A stretch of DNA of 64,000 bases from Bog-756 sp963725275 (lineage in GTDB: Bacteria > Actinomycetota > Acidimicrobiia > Acidimicrobiales > RAAP-2): assembly GCA_963725275.1 (NCBI GenBank), contig CAVRXS010000005.1:620001-684000 (forward strand), in the 5' to 3' direction. Position 1 is the stretch's first letter; the number at the start of each line of letters is the position of its first letter. Positions 18,601 through 27,684 of this stretch are shown piece by piece. The notes beneath the pieces were generated by a model. That model searched no databases and was not told where the DNA came from. It worked only from the letters and a program-made list of their open reading frames with translations. Both the position numbers and the translations under genes were made by a program.

Positions 18601-18925
18601 CGATCTCCTCCGGGACGATGACGCCCCCGCCGCCGCCGTAGATCAGCACGTCGGGGCGGCCCTCGGCCCGGAGCCGATCCACCAGGTACCGGAAGTACTC
18701 GACGTGGCCGCCCTGGTAGGAGCTCACCGCGACCCCCTGCACGTCCTCCTCGACCGCCGCGCGGACCACCTCGTCCACCGAGCGGTTGTGCCCGAGGTGG
18801 ACGACCTCGGCGCCCTGGGCCTGGAGGAGGCGCCGCATGATGCTGATGGCGGCATCGTGCCCGTCGAACAGGCTGGCCGCGGTCACGAACCTGACCGGAT
18901 GGACCAGTCGGTGGAGATCGCTCAC
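15691..18925 (-). pseudogene. icmF: Fused isobutyryl-CoA mutase IcmF, one-base frameshift near 18365
   Basis: The full IcmF layout is readable. The B12-binding domain (about 1-135) has SLFDGHDAA, SSYQGGH and a GGGGG loop. A MeaB-type GTPase follows, with P-loop GTGGSGKSS, AVDPTRRRGGGALLGDR and NKFD. The C-terminal acyl-CoA mutase domain (TLYGFDPDERPDIYGK, then MDPEYTVIGRVARRIWA) completes it. It would interconvert isobutyryl- and n-butyryl-CoA, or a close branched analogue. The first 190 or so codons are in one frame and the rest in another, joining at SLFAR/AAAATPAP. The gene is 3235 bases, 3n+1, so removing one base in GCGCGC at 18362-18371 gives 1077 residues, the usual IcmF length. This may be a sequence error rather than a dead gene. 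Confidence 0.9.
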
Positions 18926-18978
18926 GCCGAGACCGGGTGAGGCTGGAGGCGGAGCGCCTCGGAGCGCGTCATCGCGCC

Positions 18979-19000
18979 ATATTACTACGACGTCCTACTA
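18979..19000 (-). promoter_or_regulatory. Candidate icmF promoter with TAGTA direct repeat
   Basis: On the minus strand TAATAT at 18984-18979 is a good -10 box, about 55 bases before the icmF start. Just upstream, TAGTA-N8-TAGTA surrounds a GACGTC core (18983-19000), a possible activator or repressor site. No good -35 is seen. Confidence 0.35.
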
Positions 19001-19007
19001 AATTGCC

Positions 19008-19023
19008 CCGCCCGGTGGGGCGG
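19008..19023 (-). terminator. GC hairpin after the SDR-led minus-strand operon
   Basis: CCGCCC-GGTG-GGGCGG forms a 6-bp stem, 30 bases past the stop of the SDR at 19053. It is followed on the minus strand by CAATTTAG, with only a short T run. It could separate the upstream operon from icmF. Weak support. Confidence 0.25.
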
Positions 19024-19052
19024 CCGTTCCGGTCAGCGCACGGCCGAGCGGG

Positions 19053-19889
19053 TCAGCCGAGCCGCCCGAGCAGGAATTGGGCGACAGGCGTGGCGGGCGG
19101 GAACTCCTCGGTGACCCCGGCCGCGAAGTACCCCGAATCCGTGACCATGGTGATCCCGCTGATCGCAGCGCCAGCCTGGCTGCAGAGGAACACGAGCGGG
19201 TAGGCCTGTTCGAGCGGGGTCGACGTCTCGACACCGGTCTCGGCGCGGAAGTCGGCGCCGAAGCCGAGCCACATCTCCTTGTTCGCTTGGGCCAGCGGGG
19301 TGTCGGTCGGACCCGGGCAGATCGCATTGATCCGGATGCCGCGCTTCGCCATGTGGAATGCCTGGATGGCGACATATGCGCAGATGGCCTGCTTGGTCGA
19401 GAGGTAGTCGGCACCGCCGTTGGTCGCGATCCATTCGACGGCGCTGTCGAAGTCGGGTGTGGCCAGGTATTCCTTGATCCGGGGAAGGTTGGCCTCCCAG
19501 CCGAGCCCGGCCGCCGACGAGATGAACCCGATGGCAGAGCCGCGCGGGAGCAGGTCCTTGGCGATCAGGCTGTCGATGATGTGCCGGTGTCCGATGAAGT
19601 TGATCTTCTCGATGCCCGGCGTGCCGTCGGCCACGCCGGCGCAGGAGAGGAGCGCGTCGATCGGCCCTCCCAGCTGAGCCAGTGCCCCGTCGATCGAGTC
19701 GCGTTCGGCGAGGTTCATCTGGATGGGGGTGGCCCCCGCCAGCGTGATCTTCGCGAAGTCCATCACCACAACCTCCGCGCCTGCCGACTGCAGGAGTTCG
19801 GCGGCCGCTGCACCCATCCCGGTCGCTCCTCCGACCACCAGCGCTCTCTTGCCGTCGTAGCGGAACGCATCGAACAGGGTCATGGTCAT
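19053..19889 (-). CDS. SDR, 3-alpha-hydroxysteroid dehydrogenase/carbonyl reductase-like
   Basis: 278 residues. VVGGATGMG is the dinucleotide-binding turn and SCAG replaces NNAG. Ser (FISSAAG) precedes the catalytic YLSTKQA (Tyr-x3-Lys). The short central region and the shape of ICPGPTDTP resemble the 3-alpha-hydroxysteroid dehydrogenase/carbonyl reductase branch known from Comamonas. An alicyclic or steroid-like alcohol is therefore a plausible substrate, by family resemblance only. It is the last gene of a minus-strand run, 29 bases after the CoA-transferase gene. Confidence 0.9.
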   Translation of the reverse strand: MTMTLFDAFRYDGKRALVVGGATGMGAAAAELLQSAGAEVVVMDFAKITLAGATPIQMNLAERDSIDGALAQLGGPIDALLSCAGVADGTPGIEKINFIGHRHIIDSLIAKDLLPRGSAIGFISSAAGLGWEANLPRIKEYLATPDFDSAVEWIATNGGADYLSTKQAICAYVAIQAFHMAKRGIRINAICPGPTDTPLAQANKEMWLGFGADFRAETGVETSTPLEQAYPLVFLCSQAGAAISGITMVTDSGYFAAGVTEEFPPATPVAQFLLGRLG

Positions 19890-19918
19890 GTCCTCCCGGG
19901 GGGTCGATGTGGATGGGG

Positions 19919-21136
19919 TCAGGCAACAATGCCGCGTACTTTGAGGTCGATGATGGCGTCCCAGTCGAACCCGAGCTCTCCGAGGATGCTGTCGCCGTGC
20001 TCATTGAGGCCCGGGGCGCGGCCGGGGGCGGCGGGCTCCCCGTCGAACTGTACCGGGGCGGCCGACAGCCGGAAGGCTGTGCCCTCGGCGGTCCGGCAGT
20101 CCTGGATGTAGCCGTTGGCGACGGTCTGCGGGTCGTCGGCGACCTCGATCGTGTCCTGCATCACGGCCCACTGGCCATCGAAGCCCTCGAGACGGCGGCG
20201 CCATTCCTCGAGGGTTGCGCCGGCGAACACGGCATCCAGCTCTCGGCTGGCCTCGGAACTGTGGGCGAGCAGCGATGCGTGGTCGGCGAACCGCGGATCG
20301 GTGGACAGCTCGGGACGGCCGATGGCGGTACAGAGGGTCGGCCAGTACTTGCCGGCCTGCAGGCACGTGAACCAGAGGGTGCGCCCGTCGGCAGTCTGGT
20401 AGGTGCGCGACAGCGGGTTCGACCCGAGGGAATCGGCCGGTGGGGGTGCCCAGGGAACGTCGAGGAGGAGGGAGAGTGCGATCGCCTGACCCATCGACCA
20501 GAGGCCCACGCCGAGCAGCGAGACGTCGACGGTGGTCGCCTCACCGGTCCGCTCACGGTGGAACAGTGCGCCCATGATGCCCCCGGCGATCGTCATCGCC
20601 CCGATCGAGTCGCCGAACCCCGGGGCGGGGGGCACGGGCACGAGCTCGTACTCGGGTCGCCTGGTGCCTGCTGCCACCCCGGCACGGGCCCAGAACGCCA
20701 ACGAGTCGTAGGACCCCTTGTCCGCATCGGGACCGCGTTCGCCCTGGCCGGTCCCGCGTACATAGATGATGTCCGGATTGTGGGCCCGGACGTCCTCGAC
20801 GTCCACGTGCAGCTTCCGACGGACACTCGGGAGCTTGTTGGTGAGAAAGACGTCCGAGGTGGCGACCAGCTTGTAGAGGATCTCGAGTCCGTCGGGCGTG
20901 GTGAGGTCGAGGGCCAGGCTCTTCTTGCCGCGGTTGGAGTGCTCGAGGAGGACGTGCACGTCCTTGGGCACGATGGCGAGGCCGCTCGATGCCAGGCCCC
21001 GCATGGCGTCGCCGCGCTCGATGTGCTCGATCTTGATGACCTCGGCCCCCCAGTCCGACAACAGTGCCGATGCGGCAGGGACGAAGGTGTGCTCGGCCAC
21101 CTCGAGTACGCGCACTCCCTCCATCACTGCAGTCAT
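19919..21136 (-). CDS. Family III CoA-transferase (CaiB/BaiF)
   Basis: 405 residues, full length for the family. GVRVLEVAEHTFVPAASALL is the typical start. NRGKKSLALDL follows, and GFGDSIGAM places the expected catalytic Asp near 176. It would move CoA from one acyl-CoA to a free acid through an enzyme-bound anhydride, or may act as a racemase-like member. It lies between an ACAD pair and an SDR, 15 bases after the ACAD stop, so it probably activates the same pathway acid. Donor and acceptor are unknown. Confidence 0.92.
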   Translation of the reverse strand: MTAVMEGVRVLEVAEHTFVPAASALLSDWGAEVIKIEHIERGDAMRGLASSGLAIVPKDVHVLLEHSNRGKKSLALDLTTPDGLEILYKLVATSDVFLTNKLPSVRRKLHVDVEDVRAHNPDIIYVRGTGQGERGPDADKGSYDSLAFWARAGVAAGTRRPEYELVPVPPAPGFGDSIGAMTIAGGIMGALFHRERTGEATTVDVSLLGVGLWSMGQAIALSLLLDVPWAPPPADSLGSNPLSRTYQTADGRTLWFTCLQAGKYWPTLCTAIGRPELSTDPRFADHASLLAHSSEASRELDAVFAGATLEEWRRRLEGFDGQWAVMQDTIEVADDPQTVANGYIQDCRTAEGTAFRLSAAPVQFDGEPAAPGRAPGLNEHGDSILGELGFDWDAIIDLKVRGIVA

Positions 21137-21151
21137 CGGTGGACGGTCACC

Positions 21152-22411
21152 TCACCCCGGGCCACGCGGGACGTCCCGGAAGGGGACGTCCCGGTCGGCT
21201 GAGCGCTCCCTCGGCATGCCGAGGACCCGCTCGCTGATCACGTTGCGCGCCATCTCGGTCGTCCCCCCGCCGATGGTGGACACCTGGCGCATGAGGAAGT
21301 CGGTCCCGCAGTGCCCGATGACGCCGTCGTCGTCGGTCCAGGCTCCGGCCTCGCCACCCGCCAGTTCGAACGCAATGGTGTGGACCCGGGCCGAGACAAC
21401 GCCGGAGAACAACCGACCGATGGCAGCCGCCTGGTCCGGGAGGGCACCGGACCGCAGTCCGTCGGCGAGGCGGTGTTGCAGCGCTTCGGCGGTCAGCTGG
21501 AGCACCCGGGCTTCGCCGACGAGATCCTGGACCTGCGGATCATCGAGGCGTCCGGTGCCGCGGGCGATCTGGAGCACCGACGACCCGCCGACGCCACCGT
21601 GGGCCTGGCCTGCCGGTACCGTGACGTAGGGGGAGTTGTGGAGCATGCGTTCGTGGAACATCCACCGGATCCCGACCGTCCAGCCGTCGTCCACCTGACC
21701 GACGCGGTCGTGGTCCGGCACCTGCACGTCGGTCATGAACTCCTGGCAGAACTCCTTCGTCCCGTTCAGCATCTCGATCCGGTGGACCTCGACGCCGGAT
21801 TGGCGGATCGGGAGCATGAAGACGGTGAGTCCGCGGTGCTTCGGCACGTCCCAGTTGGTGCGGGCGAGGCAGAGCCCCCAGTCGGACCACCAGGCCCCGG
21901 TCGTCCAGATCTTCGACCCGTTGAGCATCCACTCGTCACCGTCGCGTACGGCGGTGGTCTGGGCGCCGGCCACGTCCGATCCGCCGCCGGGTTCCGAGAG
22001 GAACTGCATCCAGAGCTCCTCGCCTCGCAGGATCGCGGGGAGGTGCCGGAGCTTCTGCTCCTCCGTCCCGAACTCGAGGATGACTGCGGCACAGGGCGAG
22101 ATGGTCGGAGCCTGGAACCGCATGGGGTATTCGAACCCGACCAGCTCCTCGTTCAGCGCCGCCTGGTGTGCCGGGGTCAGCCCCCGGCCGCCGTAGGCCG
22201 TCGGGAAGCAGATGCCGGCGAGACCTGCGTCGAACAGCCGCCGCTGCAACTCCCGATCATGGGCGACCTCTGCCAGCTCCTCCTCGTCGGTCCGGGTGTT
22301 GCGGAGCACCCCTTCCGCCCCGCGCTCCCTGGCCGGCTCGAGATTAGAGCGGATCCACGACCGGGCCCGCTCCCGGAACGCGGCGACGTCCTGCGCCTCG
22401 TCGGTGCTCAC
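21152..22411 (-). CDS. Acyl-CoA dehydrogenase, large partner of a FadE pair
   Basis: 419 residues with the three ACAD domains. FLSEPGGGSDVAGAQTTA is the FAD/acyl-CoA signature near 150, and GSKIWTTGA follows. The C-terminal TIGGGTTEMARNVISERVL occupies the position where simple ACADs carry the catalytic Glu of EGT; here it is GGT. The gene overlaps the ACAD at 22408 by 4 bases (ATGA). Such coupled FadE pairs in sterol-degrading actinobacteria form alpha2-beta2 enzymes that take bulky ring-bearing acyl-CoAs. Applying that here is inference. Confidence 0.92.
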   Translation of the reverse strand: MSTDEAQDVAAFRERARSWIRSNLEPARERGAEGVLRNTRTDEEELAEVAHDRELQRRLFDAGLAGICFPTAYGGRGLTPAHQAALNEELVGFEYPMRFQAPTISPCAAVILEFGTEEQKLRHLPAILRGEELWMQFLSEPGGGSDVAGAQTTAVRDGDEWMLNGSKIWTTGAWWSDWGLCLARTNWDVPKHRGLTVFMLPIRQSGVEVHRIEMLNGTKEFCQEFMTDVQVPDHDRVGQVDDGWTVGIRWMFHERMLHNSPYVTVPAGQAHGGVGGSSVLQIARGTGRLDDPQVQDLVGEARVLQLTAEALQHRLADGLRSGALPDQAAAIGRLFSGVVSARVHTIAFELAGGEAGAWTDDDGVIGHCGTDFLMRQVSTIGGGTTEMARNVISERVLGMPRERSADRDVPFRDVPRGPG

Positions 22412-23547
22412 GCCGCACCTGGCAGGTGCTCGACGATCGAGGCGATCCGGTGTCGGTGCTCACCGGGCGTGCCGTATGACGCTCGGTTGACGACCACGCG
22501 TCGGAGGTAGAAGTGGATGTCGTGGTCGAAGGTGAGGCCGATCCCTCCGTGGATCTGGATGCAGTCCTGCACGAGCTCCGAGCCGTAGTCGCCGATGAAG
22601 GCCTTGGCGGCACTGAGCAGCTCGCCGGCGTCGGCCGACCCGGAGGCGACGGCAGCGGCGGACGCGTCGTTGATCGTGTGCGCGGCCTCGAGCCAGGTCT
22701 TCATGTCGGCGAACCGGTGCTTGAGCTCCTGGTAGGAGGCGAGCGGCCGCCCGAACGAGTAGCGGTCGAACGCCCACTCGATGGTCATGTCCAACGCGCG
22801 CTGCATGGCGCCGACCGATTCCGAGTTGGCCACGACCAGCGCCACCTGCAGCTGTCGCTCGACGGGGCCGGCGGCCTCCCCGATTCCGCCGACCACGGTG
22901 TCGGCGGGTAATCGCACGTCGCGGAAGGTGACCTCGGAGAAGCGACGGGTGAGGTCGATCGTCTCCATCGGGCGGACCGTGATGCCCTCGGTGCCGGCCG
23001 GTGCGAGCACCTGGGTGAGTCCTGTGCCGGTGCGACCGGTCACCAGGAAGTGGCTGGCCTGTTCACCGGCCTCGACCGGGCGCTTGACACCGTTGAGCAC
23101 GAGGTCGGACCCGTCCGGCCGGACCTCGAGCGCGATCTGACCGAGGCCGTCGCCCGGCCGCGGTTCGCGGTAGCCCCAGGATGCGATCTTCGTTCCGTCG
23201 AGGAGGCCCGCCCGGAGGTCGCCATGACGACCGTCCGGATCGTCGTTGAGGACCGCGGCTACGAGGTTGGTCGGGAGCAGCGGTCCCGGTGCGGCGTGGC
23301 GACCGAACTCGTGGGCCACGAGCGCGAGGTCGATGAGCCCGTCGCCGCTGATCGACCCACCGCCGTACTGCTCGTCGACGAGGAGGGACGTCCAGCCGAG
23401 CTCGGCACCGCGCTGCCAGAAGCGGGCACCGAATCCGACGGGATCGTCACGCAGGCGGCGGATCTGCGCCGGCGGGGCGTGCTCGGTCAGGAACCTCGAC
23501 GTGGTGTCACGGAAGAACTCCTGGTCCGAAGAGAGGTTCAGCAGCAC
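22408..23547 (-). CDS. Acyl-CoA dehydrogenase, small partner of a FadE pair
   Basis: 379 residues. The N-terminal helical domain (LSSDQEFFRDTTSRFLTEHA) is followed by a shortened middle domain. The C-terminal domain carries RYSFGRPLASYQELKHRFAD and CIQIHGGIGLTFDHDIHFYL. The latter supplies flavin contacts, as in FadE27/FadE29-like subunits. It ends in the ATGA shared with its partner, which supports a fixed 1:1 ratio. It begins 39 bases after the ALDH stop. It should abstract hydrogens at C2-C3 of an acyl-CoA and pass electrons to ETF. Confidence 0.92.
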   Translation of the reverse strand: MLLNLSSDQEFFRDTTSRFLTEHAPPAQIRRLRDDPVGFGARFWQRGAELGWTSLLVDEQYGGGSISGDGLIDLALVAHEFGRHAAPGPLLPTNLVAAVLNDDPDGRHGDLRAGLLDGTKIASWGYREPRPGDGLGQIALEVRPDGSDLVLNGVKRPVEAGEQASHFLVTGRTGTGLTQVLAPAGTEGITVRPMETIDLTRRFSEVTFRDVRLPADTVVGGIGEAAGPVERQLQVALVVANSESVGAMQRALDMTIEWAFDRYSFGRPLASYQELKHRFADMKTWLEAAHTINDASAAAVASGSADAGELLSAAKAFIGDYGSELVQDCIQIHGGIGLTFDHDIHFYLRRVVVNRASYGTPGEHRHRIASIVEHLPGAA

Positions 23548-23586
23548 GGTGCACCCATGTCGCCGGCGGTAAGGCTGGTTCGGAGA

Positions 23587-25069
23587 TCAGCCACTCGGCC
23601 ACGCAAGGGACTTGATCTCGAGGTACTGGTCGAATCCGGCGATGCCGTTCTGACGGCCGATCCCACTGCTCTTGTACCCCCCGAACGGCACGTCGGCCCC
23701 GTACCACACGCCGCCGTTGACGCCCATGGTGCCGGTTCGCACCCGCCGTGCCACCGCGAGGGAGCGCTCGTGCGAAGCGGAGTAGACGGCACCGCTCAGA
23801 CCGTACGTGCTGTCGTTCGCGATGCGCACCGCATCGTCGTCGTCCTCGAACGGGATGACCACCAGGACCGGACCGAAGATCTCCTCCTGGGCGATGGTCA
23901 TCGAGCTGTCCACGCCGGTGAACATCGTGGGTTCGACGAAGAAGCCCTTCGGCTGGTCCTTGGGCCGGCCACCGCCGACCGCGAGCGTGGCTCCTTCCTC
24001 GACACCACGGGCGATGTACCCGAGGACCCGGTCGCGCTGCTTGGCGCTGATCAGCGGCCCCATGATCACGTCCTCGCGCTCGGGGATCGCCGTAGGGCAC
24101 CATGGCCAGGTAGCCCGTGAGCCGCTCGACGCCCTCGTCGTAGCGTGAACGGGGGAGCAGCATCCGTGTCGGGATGGCGCATCCCTGGCCCGCGTGCGAG
24201 CACACCGCGAGGCCGATCATCAGCGCCGAGTCGAAGTCGGCGTCGTCCAGCACGATCGTGGCGGACTTGCCACCCAGTTCGAGGAACAGGCGCTTCATGC
24301 TGTCAGCACCCTTGGCCATGATCCGCTTGCCGACGGCGGTGGACCCGGTGAAGGAGATGAGGTCCACCTGCGGTGAGAGGGTGAGCTCCTCGCCGATCAG
24401 ATGGTCCGCCGAGGTCACGACGTTGACCACACCGGCCGGGATGTCGGTCCGTTCGGCCACGAGCCGGCCGATGAGGGTGGCGTTCCACGGCGTGTCGGGC
24501 GCGGGCTTGAGCACCACCGTATTGCCGGTCGCGAGTGCCTGGCCCAACTTGGCGAGCGTGACCTCGAAAGGGAAGTTCCACGGGGTGATGGCCCCCACCA
24601 CCCCGGCCGGCTCCTTGACGATCACGCGGGTGTTGGTGCCGCCGCGGAAGTCGGTCGCGTCGGGCAGGGTGGTCTCCCACTCGAACTCGTCGATGAGCCG
24701 GATCGGATAGCGCAGGGACTCGGCGAGGGGCGCATCGAGCTGCGGTCCGAGGGTGAGCATCCGCGGGCACCCGACCTCGAGGATGAGCTGTTCACGGAGC
24801 TGCTCGCGCTCGGCCTCGAGGGCCTCCTGGAGCTGTTCGAGGCAGCGCTTGCGGAAGGTCCGGTTGGTGGACCAGTCGGTCTCGTCGAAGGCCCGCCGCG
24901 CAGCCGTAATGGCCCGTTGCATGTCAGCCACGGACCCGTCGGCAACGTGGCCGATGACCTCCTCGGTCGCCGGGTTGATGTTGTCGAACCGCTCCCCCGA
25001 CGACGCCTCGACGAGCTTGCCGTCGATGAGCATGTCGGGTTCCGGATCGAGTGTCGTGCTGCCGTCCAT
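23587..25069 (-). pseudogene. Aldehyde dehydrogenase, one-base frameshift near 24083
   Basis: An NAD(P)-dependent ALDH of normal length (493 residues) once one base is removed. The N-terminal part holds ITPWNFPFEVTLAKLGQAL, FTGSTAVGKRI, ELGGKSA and the catalytic-Cys segment SHAGQGCAIPTRML. The second part, from VIMGPLISAKQRDRVLGYI, holds EEIFGPVLVVIPF and PFGGYKSSGIGR. The frame breaks in a four-base G run at 24082-24085 (plus strand): dropping one gives YGDPEREDVIMGP. The 1483-base length is 3n+1. The start is the ATG at 25069 with an AGGGAG ribosome-binding site. It presumably oxidises an aldehyde made by the P450 and SDRs of this operon. Confidence 0.88.
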
Positions 25070-25122
25070 GGCGCTCCCTGGGCTGGCATTCGGTGCAGGC
25101 CGGCCGCTGATATGACGTTGGT

Positions 25123-25138
25123 GGTTCAAAAGAATACC
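25123..25138. promoter_or_regulatory. Palindrome upstream of the ALDH gene
   Basis: GGTTC-AAAA-GAATACC is an inverted repeat with one extra base in the right arm, 54 bases upstream of the ALDH start. The 94-base gap here is the largest inside this operon, so it could hold an internal promoter with an operator. Confidence 0.35.
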
Positions 25139-25163
25139 GTTCCCGAAACGAGCCGCAACACGG

Positions 25164-25919
25164 TCACGACGGCGGGCGGGGAACGATGGTGACGGTCGGA
25201 ATGCTCGCGGTCGGTCCGCACCGCAACACGGTGTCGAGGACCGAGACCAGCTCGTCGACGTCCAGGAGGGCCCCGGCGATGAGCTGTCGCGCCATCGAGA
25301 TCGAGCCCATCTCAACCGCCAGCTCCTGGTCCCATCCGGAGGCGAACTCGGTCATCGAGTCGCCCTCGCCGCCTGCGCAGTCGCCGACGGTGACCCGGGT
25401 GAACCCGATCTGTGGGTGTTCCGCCCGCCACGCCTCCACCAACTTGTCCAACGCAGCCTTGCTGACCGCGTAGGCACCCAGTCCCGGCCACGGCGGTGTG
25501 GTCGAGGCGCTGATCGACGACAGATAGGCGGCGGTCCCACTCGAGGCCGACAGATGGGGGAGCGCTGCCGCGGTGACCAGCGACGCCCCGATGACGTTGG
25601 TGTCGAACACGCGCCGCCAGCTCTCGACGTCGGGTTCGGCGATTCGTCCGAGCGTTCCGATCCCGGTGGCGTAGACGAGCCCGTCGATGCCGCCCAACCC
25701 GTCGGCCGCCTCGCTGATCGCCGCCCGGCACCCCGCCTCGTCGGTCACGTCGCAGGTGATGGGGAGTGCGCCGGGTCCGGCCTCGTTCGCCGCAGCGATG
25801 AGCCGGTCGCGCCTGCGTGCCATGAGTGCCACCGTCGCCCCGCGCTCGGCGAGCCCGACCGCGAGACAGCGACCGAGGCCGCTCGACGCGCCGACTACGA
25901 CGACCTTCATGGACGTCAC
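25164..25919 (-). CDS. Short-chain dehydrogenase/reductase
   Basis: 251 residues. VVGASSGLGRCLA forms the nucleotide turn, with MARRRDRL after strand 2 suggesting NADP preference. YATG stands where NNAG is usual, and the catalytic YAVSK is intact. The C-terminal half (VTVGDCAGGEGDSMTEF) departs from the usual PG motif. It lies between P450 and ALDH in the minus-strand operon, the logical alcohol-to-aldehyde step. The substrate is unknown. Confidence 0.91.
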   Translation of the reverse strand: MTSMKVVVVGASSGLGRCLAVGLAERGATVALMARRRDRLIAAANEAGPGALPITCDVTDEAGCRAAISEAADGLGGIDGLVYATGIGTLGRIAEPDVESWRRVFDTNVIGASLVTAAALPHLSASSGTAAYLSSISASTTPPWPGLGAYAVSKAALDKLVEAWRAEHPQIGFTRVTVGDCAGGEGDSMTEFASGWDQELAVEMGSISMARQLIAGALLDVDELVSVLDTVLRCGPTASIPTVTIVPRPPS

Positions 25920-25950
25920 CCCCGCTCCCTCCGATCTGGTGGCACGCGGG

Positions 25951-27150
25951 TCAGGTCACGATGACCGGGAGGCGTTCCCAGCCCCTCACCGTCGAGGTCC
26001 GGGCCTGCTCGGCATTGTCCCAGTCGACCTCCCACGAGGGGAAGCGCTGCAGCACCTCGTCGAGCGCCACCCGCCCCTCCAGCCTGGCCAGTGCGGCGCC
26101 GAGGCAGAAGTGCAGGCCGTAGCCGAACGCCAGATGGTGGTCGATCTGGCGGGTGACGTCGAACCGGTCGCCGTCCGGGAATCTGCGGTCGTCGCGGTTG
26201 CCCGATCCGTTGAGCAGCAGCACCACACTCCCCTCCGGCAGCACCTCCCCGTGGTGGCCGACGTCCTGGGTCACGTAGCGGGCCTGGGTGGGCGAAGGCG
26301 GCTCGAAGCGAAGGAGTTCCTCGATGGCGTTGGGCACGAGGCTCCGGTCCTCGACGATCCTGCGCCGCTGGTCAGGGTGGTCGGCGAGCACCTTGCCGGT
26401 CCACCCGATGAGCCGGGTCGTGGTCTCGTTGCCGGCCGCGGCGATGAGGTTGACGACGTTGACCACCTCGGCGCGTGTGAGCCGGCGGGTCGTGCCCGTC
26501 TCGTCCTCGAACTCCGCCTGGAGCAGCTCGGTCATCAGGTCGTCCGACGGATGCTCCGCCCGCCACTCGATGTACTCGTCGAAGTTGCTGGCCTGCCGGT
26601 CCGCATCGAAGTACGAGGTGTCGGGCATGGTGCCCTCCTCGAGGCGGAGGCCCGCGTCGATGGAGTCCCGGAGCGCCTCCTGGTCCTGTTCGGGGATGCC
26701 GAGCAGCATCCCGATGGTGCGCATCGGCATCTGGGCACCGAGGTCGGCGATGAAGTCGAACCCGCCGCTGTCCTTCAGCGGATCGAGGCTCCTTGCGCAG
26801 AACTCCCGCACCTTGGGCTCGATCGCGTTCATCTTGCGGGGGGTGAACACCCGGGACAGCAGTCCACGGTGGAGGTTGTGGTCCGGCGGATCCTCGAAGA
26901 TGATCGAACCCGGAGGCATCTCCATGTCGCTCTTGATGAGCTCGAGCAGCGTGCCCTTGGCCGAGCTGTAGGTTTTCCATTCGATGAGCCCGCGTTCGAC
27001 GTCGTCGAAGCGGCTCAGCGCGTAGAAGTCGTACCGTTCGTTGTAGTAGAGCGGGCGTTCGTCCCGGAGGCGCCGCCAGATCGGGTACGGATCCGTGTCG
27101 ATCTCGAAGTCGTATGGGTCGTAGTAGAGGTCGGCATCGGTCGCGGTCAT
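25951..27150 (-). CDS. Cytochrome P450, paralogue of the one at 4192
   Basis: 399 residues. The I-helix AAGNETTTRLIG, ExxR in EELLR, and haem loop FGYGLHFCLG with Cys near 349 are all present. It matches the P450 at 4192-5388 from the DLYYDPYDFEIDTDPYP start to the STVRGWERLP end, so the two arose by duplication and probably share a substrate class. It is the first gene of the minus-strand operon P450-SDR-ALDH-ACAD-ACAD-CoA transferase-SDR. A near-palindrome, GCGGAACGGTACCGC, lies about 20 bases upstream of its start and may be an operator. Confidence 0.94.
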   Translation of the reverse strand: MTATDADLYYDPYDFEIDTDPYPIWRRLRDERPLYYNERYDFYALSRFDDVERGLIEWKTYSSAKGTLLELIKSDMEMPPGSIIFEDPPDHNLHRGLLSRVFTPRKMNAIEPKVREFCARSLDPLKDSGGFDFIADLGAQMPMRTIGMLLGIPEQDQEALRDSIDAGLRLEEGTMPDTSYFDADRQASNFDEYIEWRAEHPSDDLMTELLQAEFEDETGTTRRLTRAEVVNVVNLIAAAGNETTTRLIGWTGKVLADHPDQRRRIVEDRSLVPNAIEELLRFEPPSPTQARYVTQDVGHHGEVLPEGSVVLLLNGSGNRDDRRFPDGDRFDVTRQIDHHLAFGYGLHFCLGAALARLEGRVALDEVLQRFPSWEVDWDNAEQARTSTVRGWERLPVIVT

Positions 27151-27229
27151 GGTGCTCCCTCGGGGTCCAGTGCGGAACGGTACCGCATGGTCCGGTCGTG
27201 TCCCGGAAGGCGGTCTCGGGACTGGGTGT

Positions 27230-27440
27230 TCACGCCGCCGCCGTCACCGGGATGGTGTTGCGACCGAGCGAGCCGTCGAGCCCCTCGCGGCCGGGCTCCC
27301 GGCCGGGGCCGCGTTCGAACCTCTGCGGTCCGCACCGACCCCGAGAGCCCGTACCCGGAGTCGCCGGCGATGCGGACGGCACCTGCGTCGTCGACGTGAG
27401 GAATGACCGACAGGACAGGGCCGCGGGCGATCCGTATCAT
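27230..27440 (-). pseudogene. Aldehyde dehydrogenase remnant with central deletion
   Basis: Reading leftward, GPVLSVIPHVDDAGAVRIA followed by GDSGYGLSGSV is the late part of an ALDH; compare FGPVLVVIPF...DSTYGLSGAV in the full gene at 23587. One frame over, GREGLDGSLGRNTIPVTAA and a TGA at 27230-27232 match an ALDH C terminus. The roughly 60 residues that should lie between, including the PFGG region, are missing, and so is the whole N-terminal two thirds with the catalytic Cys. Confidence 0.55.
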
Positions 27441-27537
27441 CCGTCGTTCCTCTGTCACGTGACCCGCTGGTGCCACCTGACCCCCTGGTCTGGGACCGCT
27501 TGCTCGCGCCGGGCGAGACGAACGTTCCATATCATCA

Positions 27538-27551
27538 AGAAGTAGGTTCTC
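27538..27551. promoter_or_regulatory. AGAA-N5-TTCT dyad
   Basis: AGAA-GTAGG-TTCTC lies in the decayed region. It has the same half-sites and spacing as the AGAA-TCTAG-TTCT site at 62831. Possibly a regulator site left from, or still serving, the genes on either side. Confidence 0.35.
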
Positions 27552-27635
27552 ACACCGTTCGCTGCGGCCGCCAGTGCCGTGAGGGCCGGGCGGGCCCCCG
27601 CCTCCGGCTCGCTGGCGGCATCCGAGGAGCAACGG

Positions 27636-27653
27636 TACTCTCTTTTCCGAGTA
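27636..27653. promoter_or_regulatory. TACTC-N8-GAGTA inverted repeat
   Basis: A perfect 5-bp inverted repeat, 32 bases upstream of the amidohydrolase fragment's ATG at 27685. It is followed by CGTTCTCACCTG, which recurs almost exactly at 62839-62850 (AGTTCTCACCTG). Confidence 0.3.
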
Positions 27654-27684
27654 AGGTCGTTCTCACCTGCGAGAGAGAGGGCAC

